37,086 bases of DNA from Bacillus andreraoultii (GTDB lineage: Bacteria > Bacillota > Bacilli > Bacillales > Caldibacillaceae), in NCBI RefSeq assembly GCF_001244735.1, contig NZ_LN868936.1:266674-303759 (forward strand). Reading direction: 5' to 3'. This document shows, in pieces, positions 23,742-30,802 of this stretch. Both the position numbers and the translations under genes were made by a program. Position 1 is the stretch's first letter. Each line of letters begins with the position of its first letter. The notes beneath the pieces are model-generated. The model ran no database searches and was not told the DNA's origin. It was given only the letters and a program-made list of their open reading frames with translations.

Positions 23742-23941
23742 CCACTATCCCCCTTTTATATAGAAATTCAATATTACTATAAACTGATAATATCATAATA
23801 TTTATATTTTTTAAATTTATATCTTTTTAGAAATGAACTTTTGAAATTTCCCTATCGTTTACTTTTTTATCATTTTTCAGGCTCTTCGCTGTTTAATGTT
23901 GAAAAAACAGGTTACCAGTGCCCATAGGATTCTATCATTTC

Positions 23942-24040
23942 CTTGTTTGCCACCGGTATTATCTTAGATGTAGGATAGGTTGTCAAGGAAAGCACTTGAC
24001 AGCCTATCCTACTCTAAGTGCTGGTCGCTAAGCAAACAAG
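23942..24040. other. Nested hairpin at the 3' side of the ISL3 element
   Basis: An 18-bp inner stem (23970-23987 with 23995-24012, one G-T pair, 7-nt loop) is nested within CTTAGA/TCTAAG and CTTGTTTGC/GCAAACAAG arms. It lies between the left terminal repeat and the transposase stop. It can act as a transcription barrier in either direction or as a structural part of the end. Confidence 0.7.
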
Positions 24041-24055
24041 AAAGGATAAAACAAG

Positions 24056-25288
24056 TCATGATATACCAATAAGATCAAGTTTATTAACCGTTGCATAGGC
24101 CATGGCAATAAAATTATCGGCTGTTCGGTATCCACGAGCCTTTCTTTTGGTAGCCTGAACTAAACTGTTTATTCCTTCAAGAAGGCCATTGGTCATCTTT
24201 GTAACAAACCATCTTAAGATTCCGCCTTTATGTTGTTTTAGTGTTTTTGCAACTTTAATCATTGGTTCTAGTCGGGATCGAATAGCCCAGCTATGCCATT
24301 CATCAAAATACAATTCAGAAAGGATTGGGTGTTTAGTCCACATTTTCTGAAGCGATAGTTTCATGCGGTAGGCACGGCCTGTTGCCAAATCCAAATCCTT
24401 TAATTTAGCCAATTTACTTCCTTGTTTTTCTGTTAGGTTTTCGGGGTTCTTCAGCCAAGCGTATCGTGAATTTTTAAGTTCTGGCTGTGTAGCTTGTTCT
24501 TGTTTTCGTACCTGATCTAATGCTTCATTTACCATTTTCATGACATGAAATTTATCAAACGTAATCGTTGCATTCGGGAATTTCTCTTCAATACCCGAAA
24601 TAAAGGCTGGTGACATATCGCAACAAAATTCTTTAATCTGGGAATGTAAAACCCCTTTACTGTCTAGAAACTGGCTAAACACCTGCAGTACATCTGCACC
24701 TTTACCAGTAGTAGCGAAAATTAAGCGTTTGGTATCCATATCAATAAAAAATGTCACATATTTATGGCCTTTTGCTCGTGATGTTTCATCCATCGCTATA
24801 CGAGTGACATTAGATACATCTATGTTTTCCATGGCTTTGTTGACATAATATTTAAATACTCGCCAAAGGCGCGTATCATGTTCGCCTACTTCACGAGCTA
24901 CGGCAGCGACAGGCATTTCAACCATTAGCGACAACACATGGTGCTCAAATAATAATGAAAATCCAGCTCCTGGACGTGCCCAATCAATGACAACCGTACG
25001 TATTTTACCGCATGACTCACATTTTACTCGTGGCATTCTGGCATGGAGAATGGTCTTATATTGCCAAAAATTTAGATGTCTCCAAGTCCGGTCTTGATCT
25101 TGTATATCATGAACTTTACATCCCGTTTTACCGCAATTAGGACAAGAAAATTCCGCTCCTGATTGATATTCAATATAAATGTGTAAGGTGTTTTCTTCTT
25201 TAGCTAATTCATTATGGAAAACATACCAAGGTTTAGGTATTTCTAACGCATCTTGGAATACATTATACTCTTCTTCAAAGTTTTTCAT
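24056..25288 (-). CDS. ISL3 family transposase
   Basis: This 410-residue DDE transposase has an N-terminal zinc-binding region (CPNCGKTGCKVHDIQD, about 50-65, and CESCGKIRTV, about 90-99). The helix-turn-helix region around VAAVAREVGEHDTRLWRVF follows. The catalytic domain has the first Asp in IAMDETSRAKGHKYVT (about 164-179), the second in FCCDMSPAFISGIEEKFPNA (about 219-238) and FDKFHVMKMVNEALD, and a C-terminal Glu in MTNGLLEGINSLVQATKRKARGY. The length is normal and the frame intact. The start is ATG at 25288. It is the only gene of the element. Confidence 0.95.
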   Translation of the reverse strand: MKNFEEEYNVFQDALEIPKPWYVFHNELAKEENTLHIYIEYQSGAEFSCPNCGKTGCKVHDIQDQDRTWRHLNFWQYKTILHARMPRVKCESCGKIRTVVIDWARPGAGFSLLFEHHVLSLMVEMPVAAVAREVGEHDTRLWRVFKYYVNKAMENIDVSNVTRIAMDETSRAKGHKYVTFFIDMDTKRLIFATTGKGADVLQVFSQFLDSKGVLHSQIKEFCCDMSPAFISGIEEKFPNATITFDKFHVMKMVNEALDQVRKQEQATQPELKNSRYAWLKNPENLTEKQGSKLAKLKDLDLATGRAYRMKLSLQKMWTKHPILSELYFDEWHSWAIRSRLEPMIKVAKTLKQHKGGILRWFVTKMTNGLLEGINSLVQATKRKARGYRTADNFIAMAYATVNKLDLIGIS

Positions 25289-25384
25289 AAGACTATCACC
25301 CCAGGTAATTTAGTAGTATTACCCAGTATAGACAGCTTTGGGAAGCTTTAAACTAAACATTAAATAGCGAGGAAGCATATTTCA

Positions 25385-25962
25385 TTGACAGCTGACCTTT
25401 TTTCTTACTCTTTGTTCAACAACATCTCTTATACAGAATCATGTATGGACAATTTATTTGATCATGTATTATTTTCTTTTCTTCATAAATCTGCTAGTTT
25501 TGTCTATTGTTAATAATACAACCACAAAAGAAATAGATATTAATAAAAAACTAACGATACCATGTCTTATTTCTACACTACTATCCGTATTACTTGCATT
25601 TTTTATTCCCGCTATTTAATGGACCGAAGGCGGTTTCTAAAATTAGTTCATTTTGATTATAGGGGTAATCTTAACCCCTTATTTTAATGTTTAAAGATGT
25701 ATCAAGTAAATCCGGGCTCGACTATTCAGATTACCTCACATAAGCATTGTCTGATGATGTTCGTAGTCCTTAGGTTGGAAATTCCCCCTCTAAATTCTTT
25801 CAAGTTCTGCGTCACAGCTTAAACCTTTCTCTTTAGCTAATGGTTCATCACACCCTACTACATAGCTGAGTTTTATCACCGGCAAATTATTCGACAAGTA
25901 CAGCACAAACCAAAAATGGGAAACCACAGTTCGCAGCGGTTCCCCATTCTTATTCTGTATTG
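25385..25962. other. Intergenic stretch (578 bp) with a gene remnant
   Basis: It contains the broken membrane-protein remnant at 25470-25680 and otherwise no gene. The last part, near 25920-25960, precedes the 3' end of the MFS gene. A clear terminator with a T run was not found. Confidence 0.4.
25470..25680 (-). pseudogene. Remnant of a small membrane-protein gene
   Basis: On the minus strand, two overlapping frames give protein-like sequence but no usable start codon. The first reads YNQNELILETAFGPLNSG; the second, after a frameshift, reads KNASNTDSSVEIRHG. The second frame continues into a hydrophobic helix (IVSFLLISISFVVVLLTI) and a basic end (MKKRK) at about 25475. This looks like a decayed gene for a protein with one C-terminal membrane anchor. 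No family recognised. Confidence 0.35.
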
Positions 25963-27861
25963 TTATTTAGCCGGTTTTGCTCGTTTGATAAAGAAGGCTA
26001 ATAATAAGGCTACTGCGGCAATTCCTGTTGCAACAACAAAGGCATCATTAATCCCGTTAATCGTTGCTTGTTTTACTGCTTGACCATAGACAGATGTCGT
26101 TGCAAGGATTTGTCCTTGTTGTGTAGGAAGTCCCATCATTGTTGCAAATGTGTCTCCTAAACTTTGTAATTTTGTAGCCAAGTATGGATTTGTACTTGTA
26201 ATAATATTTCCATAGTTCGCTGTATGGAACTCACTTCTCGTTGTCATAACTGTAATTAAAAACGCGGTTCCGATACTTCCTGCTACAGTTCGAGCTGTAT
26301 TTGAAGCAGAGGTACCGTGACCAACTAAATGTTGTGGTAACTGGTTCATTCCTTCTGTTTGAACAGTCATTGATAGGAAGGACATTCCGAACATTCGCAT
26401 CACGTAAAGGAGCATAATATAGGCATAAGATGTTGTCATTGATAAGTGAGTAAATTGCCATGTGGTTAGAACCGTTATGATAAGGCCAAATACAGCTAAC
26501 CATCTTGCACCTAACTTATCAAATAGCTTTCCTGAAATAGGTAACATAATCGCCATAACAATTGCACCTGGAAGCATGAGTAATCCTGAATCTAGCGCTG
26601 TAAATCCACGAATATTTTGTAAGTAAATAGGTAGTAATAACATCGCTGCGAACATAGCCATGTTTATCACCATACCGATTATTGTCGTTAACGTAAAAAT
26701 ATCATATTTAAAAACACGTAAATCTAACATTGGTTCATCTGTTGTTAACTCACGCCAAGCAAAGGCGATAAGACCAAGGACTCCGATAATAAGTGAAATA
26801 GCAACAACTTTACTATCCCAACCATTGTTTCCAGCTTCACTAAATCCGTAAAGTAAGAAACCAAAGCCGATTGTTGAAAAGATAAAACCAAACGAGTCAA
26901 ATTTCGGTTTTGTTATTTCGGTAACATCAATCATCCAAGCGACTGCCATAATGACAGCAGCAATCCCAAACGGAATAACAATATCAAACAATATACGCCA
27001 TGAATAATGGCCGATCAACCAGCCAGAAAGTGTTGGACCTATTGCCGGTGCGAACAAAATTGCGACACCAAATAGTCCCATCGCAGCACCGCGCTTTTCT
27101 GGTGGGTAAATTGTAAGAAAAACGGTCATAAGTAACGGCATCATGACTCCAGCACCAGCGGCTTGAATAACCCTTCCCAACATTAATAAAGAAAAAGTTG
27201 TTGAGATTGAACAAATAATTGACCCAACCGTAAATGAAGAAATAGCCGTTATAAACAATTTCCTTGTACCTAAACGGGAGATCAAAAATGCGGTAATAGG
27301 GATAAAAACCCCATTCGTTAACATATATCCGGTTGAAAGCCACTGAACCGTGCTCGGTGAGACATTAAAATCATTCATAATATGTGGAATTGCTACATTC
27401 AATAATGTTTGATTCAATATCGCAACAAATGCACCAATCATCATCGTCAAAATTAATTTACCACGATTTTGTTCAAAAAACTCAGCTGGTGAAACTTCGG
27501 TATTGGCTGTATTGCTTTGTTGCTCTTCGGGGGAGTCTCCTAATTTCGTTTGTTTATTTCGTTTTTCTTTAGGGGATCCTTCTGACTCCACCTCGTTATT
27601 TATTTCCTCATCAGTTGACATTCCGGTTTTCGCTCCGTTATGAAACTTCTCCGTTCGAGTCGGCTTCAAATCTATTTTTTTATTTTTAGCAAGTTCCTGA
27701 TCTTGCCCGTTCTCGAAAGTTTGTAACGTATCTCGTTTTACCGTTGAACTTTGCTCATTTTCTACAGCTGATTTTCGTCTATTTTGTTTTCTAACTAAAA
27801 GATTTACAACAATAAGGAGAATAACGGATATAACAATATAACTAGTGATATACATTGACAT
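25963..27861 (-). CDS. DHA2-family MFS drug efflux transporter with unusual N-terminal extension
   Basis: This 632-residue proton-driven exporter is of the EmrB/QacA (DHA2, 14-helix) type. The transporter core runs from about residue 135 to the end, with family motifs LNQTLLNVAIPHIMNDF, WLSTGYMLTNGVFIP, GRVIQAAGAGVMMPLL and GLFGVAILFAPAIGPTLSGWL. Before the core there is an extra hydrophobic helix (residues 4-23) and about 110 hydrophilic, charged residues (KQNRRKSAVENEQSS onward). EmrB-type proteins normally start within about 15 residues of the first helix. AGGTGAT precedes the ATG. It follows the HlyD-type adaptor gene by 8 bp and is part of the MarR - HlyD - MFS operon, arranged like yhbI-yhbJ-yhcA of B. 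subtilis. The substrate is unknown. Confidence 0.88.
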   Translation of the reverse strand: MSMYITSYIVISVILLIVVNLLVRKQNRRKSAVENEQSSTVKRDTLQTFENGQDQELAKNKKIDLKPTRTEKFHNGAKTGMSTDEEINNEVESEGSPKEKRNKQTKLGDSPEEQQSNTANTEVSPAEFFEQNRGKLILTMMIGAFVAILNQTLLNVAIPHIMNDFNVSPSTVQWLSTGYMLTNGVFIPITAFLISRLGTRKLFITAISSFTVGSIICSISTTFSLLMLGRVIQAAGAGVMMPLLMTVFLTIYPPEKRGAAMGLFGVAILFAPAIGPTLSGWLIGHYSWRILFDIVIPFGIAAVIMAVAWMIDVTEITKPKFDSFGFIFSTIGFGFLLYGFSEAGNNGWDSKVVAISLIIGVLGLIAFAWRELTTDEPMLDLRVFKYDIFTLTTIIGMVINMAMFAAMLLLPIYLQNIRGFTALDSGLLMLPGAIVMAIMLPISGKLFDKLGARWLAVFGLIITVLTTWQFTHLSMTTSYAYIMLLYVMRMFGMSFLSMTVQTEGMNQLPQHLVGHGTSASNTARTVAGSIGTAFLITVMTTRSEFHTANYGNIITSTNPYLATKLQSLGDTFATMMGLPTQQGQILATTSVYGQAVKQATINGINDAFVVATGIAAVALLLAFFIKRAKPAK

Positions 27862-27869
27862 ATGATCAC

Positions 27870-28520
27870 CTACTTATGAATTCGCACAGTTACATTCATA
27901 CCAGGAACTAATCTTTCTCCGTAACTATCAATAGAAATTTTCACTGGAATTACTTGTGTTTCTTTCGTGTAATTACCCGATGAATTGTTAGAAGGTAAAA
28001 GTGAAAATGTGCTCGCTGTAGCTAATCCAATTTCTTCAACCTTTCCACTTAAAGTTACATTTGGAAAAGCATCTACATTTATATCAACATCTTGATTCAC
28101 TTTAATATCATCTAAATCTGTTTCTTCAATATTTGCCGTTACCCAAAGATGATCGAGGTCATAACTAATTGCTAGTGGTGTTCCTGCACCGATCATGGAA
28201 TTTTCTACTGCATTGGATTGAACAATCGTGCCGTTTTGAGGAGCTTTAACAGGTACTTCTACTACTTGACCTGTTTCACCTTGCACTTGAACTGTACCTA
28301 TTGTTTCATTCTTTTTAAATGTATCTCCTGTGTGTCCATTCCATTCTATTAATTTTCCAGCAGCTGGAGATCCAATACTTACTTGTTGTCCCGAAATTTG
28401 CGCATTGTCGGTTGAAATATAGTTTGTAGCTTCGTTAAAATAATAATAACCAACAAATCCCCCACCGACTAAAATAACGAGTAAAATAACATTTAATAAC
28501 ACCATTCGTTTCATATTCAT
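27870..28520 (-). CDS. HlyD/EmrA-type efflux adaptor (membrane fusion protein)
   Basis: This 216-residue adaptor has one N-terminal membrane helix (MVLLNVILLVILVGGGFVGYY, about 6-26) and an external part with the lipoyl-like barrel halves. They are SIGSPAAGKLIEWNGHTGDTFKKNETIGTV at about 45-74 and VEVPVKAPQNGTIVQSNAVEN at about 83-103. The beta-barrel domain follows (DLDHLWVTANIEETDLDDI, VPGMNVTVRIH). The long coiled-coil hairpin between the lipoyl halves, needed in Gram-negative cells to reach TolC, is absent, as usual for monoderm bacteria. The ATG at 28520 is chosen because TAGGAGGAAC lies 6 bases upstream. Its stop is 8 bp before the MFS start, and it begins 13 bp after the MarR stop. Confidence 0.87.
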   Translation of the reverse strand: MNMKRMVLLNVILLVILVGGGFVGYYYFNEATNYISTDNAQISGQQVSIGSPAAGKLIEWNGHTGDTFKKNETIGTVQVQGETGQVVEVPVKAPQNGTIVQSNAVENSMIGAGTPLAISYDLDHLWVTANIEETDLDDIKVNQDVDINVDAFPNVTLSGKVEEIGLATASTFSLLPSNNSSGNYTKETQVIPVKISIDSYGERLVPGMNVTVRIHK

Positions 28521-28533
28521 ATATTTGTTCCTC

Positions 28534-28968
28534 CTACTCACTTAAGATATTCATGATTTGTTTATGGATTCGCAACAGATATTGAATATCCTCATCAGGT
28601 AATTGCTTAATTTTGTCTAACTTTTTAACGAGCTCTGATTCACTTTCAATTGCTTCCTTAATTTTATTCTCACCTTTTTCCGATAATCGAATAGTGATTA
28701 CACGCCGATTGCTTTTTGGAATATGTCGCTTGACATAACCATGTTCAACTAACCGATCAATTAAATTGGATACAGTACTATTCGTAAGTTGCATTAAATC
28801 AGCCAGATCTGTTAGGCGTATCTCTGGGTGGTTGGAAATTTTATACAGTGCTTTTAGTTGAACAATCGTTAACCCCATCTTCTCTGCATCTTTTTGTAAA
28901 ATTTTCCTTTGAAGTTTATAAATGCCGCTAAAGGAATTCAAAATCTCACTATTAAAGACATTTTTCAA
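28534..28968 (-). CDS. MarR family transcriptional regulator
   Basis: This 144-residue winged-helix dimer has its DNA-binding part spanning about residues 50-98. The sequences are LTDLADLMQLTNSTVSNLIDRL (recognition helix TNSTVSNLIDRL) and the wing RHIPKSNRRVITIRLSEKG with the usual basic D/N-R-R pattern. The flanking helices form the dimer interface. It is the first gene of the efflux operon and probably represses it until a substrate binds. The start is TTG with GGGGG 7 bases upstream. A candidate operator is at 28992-29007. Confidence 0.9.
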   Translation of the reverse strand: MKNVFNSEILNSFSGIYKLQRKILQKDAEKMGLTIVQLKALYKISNHPEIRLTDLADLMQLTNSTVSNLIDRLVEHGYVKRHIPKSNRRVITIRLSEKGENKIKEAIESESELVKKLDKIKQLPDEDIQYLLRIHKQIMNILSE

Positions 28969-28991
28969 TTAGCAACCCCCTTTCATTATGC

Positions 28992-29007
28992 CTTAAAGAT
29001 ATTTAAG
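28992..29007. promoter_or_regulatory. Palindrome upstream of the MarR gene, candidate operator
   Basis: CTTAAAGATATTTAAG has CTTAAA / TTTAAG arms around a 4-base centre, 24 bases upstream of the MarR start codon. Size and position fit MarR operators. Confidence 0.5.
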
Positions 29008-29173
29008 TTAGTTTATATTTCGTGTACAAACATTTCGGATGCGAATTATTTTGCATATAAATTTATAACACTCCTTTATAGAATGTGTCAACTAATTTTT
29101 TTTATGATTTTTTTAAGAACGTTCCCAAAAGAATAAACCTTCTATGAACCCCTTTTCATTATTTTTTTCCCTT

Positions 29174-29785
29174 TTTTGCTTATGAAAACGTTCCATAACT
29201 GTTTCTACTTAGTTTGGGGCTTATAGACTCGTTCTATCAACCACTTTTTGCTGTTTCTACTCAATTTCGGGCTCATAGATTCGTTCTATAAACCCATTTT
29301 TGCTCTTTCACACGAATTTTGGGATCATAGAACCCTTCTATCAACCACTTTTTGCTGTTTTCACTCAATTTTGGGTTCATAGATTCGTTCTATCAGCCAC
29401 TTTTTGCTGTTTCTACTCAATTTCGGGCTCATAGATTCGTTCTATGAACCCATTTTTGCTCTTTCACTCGAATTTTGGGATCATAGAACCCTTCTATCAG
29501 CCACTTTTCACCGTTTTCACTCAATTTTGGGATCATAGACTCATTCTATGAACCCATTTTTGCTCTTTCACACGAATTTTGGGATCATAGAACCCTTCTA
29601 TCAATCACTTTTTGCTGTTTCTACTCAATTTCGGGCTCATAGATTCGTTCTATAAACCCATTTTTGCTCTTTTCCCCGAATTTTGGGATCATAGATTCGT
29701 TCTATAAACCCATTTTTACTCTTTCACACGATTTTCGGGATCATAGAAACGTTCTATCGCCCACTTTTCGCTATTCCCTATCACT
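29174..29785. repeat. Tandem array of eleven 52-bp units, each carrying a palindrome
   Basis: The anchor CATAGAttcgTTCTAT (or a close variant) starts at 29222, 29274, 29326, 29378, 29430, 29482, 29534, 29586, 29638, 29690 and 29742, exactly 52 bases apart every time. Many units contain GGGTTCATAGATTCGTTCTATGAACCC-like arms, so the transcript or single strand would fold into a row of hairpins. Between anchors come TTTTTGCT and a T-rich part ending in ACTCAATTT or ACACGAATTT. Two unit types alternate irregularly. Worn copies extend to the left as far as about 29125. The array has no ORF and no cas genes nearby. Confidence 0.85.
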
Positions 29786-29825
29786 TCCTACATGCACAGA
29801 CGAAATGCATCCATTTTGAATAAAA

Positions 29826-29865
29826 AGTAAACCCTAGAAATGTGCATTGGACCATTTCTAGGGTT
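29826..29865 (-). terminator. Terminator of the guanine deaminase gene
   Basis: AACCCTAGAAATG (29830-29842) and CATTTCTAGGGTT (29853-29865) form a perfect 13-bp stem. On the minus strand it is followed by a T-rich tail (TTACTTTTTA). Confidence 0.85.
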
Positions 29866-29890
29866 CGTTCATAAACATCGCCCTCATTGA

Positions 29891-30352
29891 TTATCCCTGA
29901 TTTGTCTTCTTTTCCCAAATTCGCATTGGATTCTCTTGTTCTTCACGAATTTTTATTTGTTTCATTTTTAGGCTGCGGTTGACTTTTTCCTTCTTCAAAT
30001 CTTCATAGATCCATTTTGACTTGCCAAGTCCTACAGCTTCTGCATCTTCTACAGACTGGCAATAATATACCTCTTCAATCCCGGCAAAATACATCGCCGT
30101 TAAACACATCGGGCACGGTTCACCACTTGCATACATAACAAAACCAGATAAATTATTTGTTTGTAGTTTCTCTTGAGCCCGTCGAATAGCTAATAATTCT
30201 GCATGGCCACTTACATCATGGCGAATATGTAGTTCATTTACACCTTCTGCAACAATTTGATCATCTTTAACGAGTACCGCTCCAAACGGTTGACCATCAT
30301 TATTCACATTATTTACTGCTAATTGTAAAGCCCTTTCCATAAATTCGTTCAT
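29891..30352 (-). CDS. guaD: Guanine deaminase-type nucleoside/nucleobase deaminase
   Basis: This 153-residue zinc deaminase of the cytidine-deaminase fold has zinc ligand H50 and catalytic E52 in SGHAELLAIRRA, and C80 and C83 in SGEPCPMCLTAMYFAG. The length and the C-terminal swap helix region match B. subtilis guanine deaminase (converts guanine to xanthine in purine salvage). Related deaminases act on other bases, so the substrate is probable rather than certain. The ATG at 30352 follows GGGGG by 7 bases. It is a single gene with its own terminator. Confidence 0.82.
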   Translation of the reverse strand: MNEFMERALQLAVNNVNNDGQPFGAVLVKDDQIVAEGVNELHIRHDVSGHAELLAIRRAQEKLQTNNLSGFVMYASGEPCPMCLTAMYFAGIEEVYYCQSVEDAEAVGLGKSKWIYEDLKKEKVNRSLKMKQIKIREEQENPMRIWEKKTNQG

Positions 30353-30608
30353 TCCTCTTCCCCCTTACAAAAGTTCCTTTAATCAGAAAAATGTGTACTT
30401 ACAATTACTATAGCTTACTATGAATCGTTCTTCCATGTGTAATTACTTCCTTCCTCATCCTTTTTTGCGAAGACATGAGGCACGTAAAAAAACTCAAGAA
30501 ACTAAAACCTTCAGGCAACCAAAGAGACTAGAGTTTGCTTGATAAGAAAGCGAGTTTTTCGGATTTAATGCAATCCTACTAGATCTTTCTTGTGTGCTTA
30601 TGTGTATA

Positions 30609-30725
30609 GGAAAGAGGTTATCCTATCCTACAAAATGTGATAATCAAGAATATCGATATATCTAGGTTTTGAAACATGAAAAGGGGCATCTAGAATTCAA
30701 AAATCCGACTTTTTGGACAGCTCCT
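30609..30725 (+). repeat. MITE-like repeat, copy 3
   Basis: It shares AATGTGATAATCAAGAAT, the GATATATC core, GGTTTTGAAACATGAAAAGG and the end CCGACTTTTTGGACAGCTCC with copy 2 (read on the opposite strand). The left end is worn. CCTATTAGCCAAAAA follows directly, as within copy 1. Confidence 0.65.
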
Positions 30726-30736
30726 TCCTATTAGCC

Positions 30737-30780
30737 AAAAAAGACACCCAATGGTCATAATTGATGGCCTTCTGGGTGTC
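30737..30780 (-). terminator. Terminator of the RND pump gene
   Basis: On the minus strand, GACACCCA (30780-30773) pairs with TGGGTGTC (30750-30743), with CCATC/GACCAT-like pairing inside, followed by a T run. Confidence 0.8.
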
Positions 30781-30802
30781 CTTGTTCTTTATTTATTCAC
30801 TT

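Larger units (their letters stand above)
23880..25376 (-). mobile_element. Complete ISL3-family insertion sequence
   Basis: The terminal inverted repeats are about 22 bp: GGCTCTTCGCTGTTTAATGT at 23880 and the complement, ending at 25376 (GCTTCCTCGCTATTTAATGT). The element is 1497 bp with one intact transposase. The flanking octamers ATTTTTCA (23872-23879) and ATATTTCA (25377-25384) differ at one base, consistent with the 8-bp target duplication of ISL3 and some age. Confidence 0.85.
30353..30802. other. Intergenic stretch (450 bp) holding MITE-like copy 3 and a terminator
   Basis: This region lies between the RND pump 3' end and the guanine deaminase start. It contains the repeat at 30609-30725 and the terminator at 30737-30780. 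The rest is AT-rich without a gene. Confidence 0.45.

Noticed and set aside
29125-29785. CRISPR array
   Set aside because: The whole 52-bp unit is conserved, there is no constant repeat with unique spacers, and no cas gene lies in the window.
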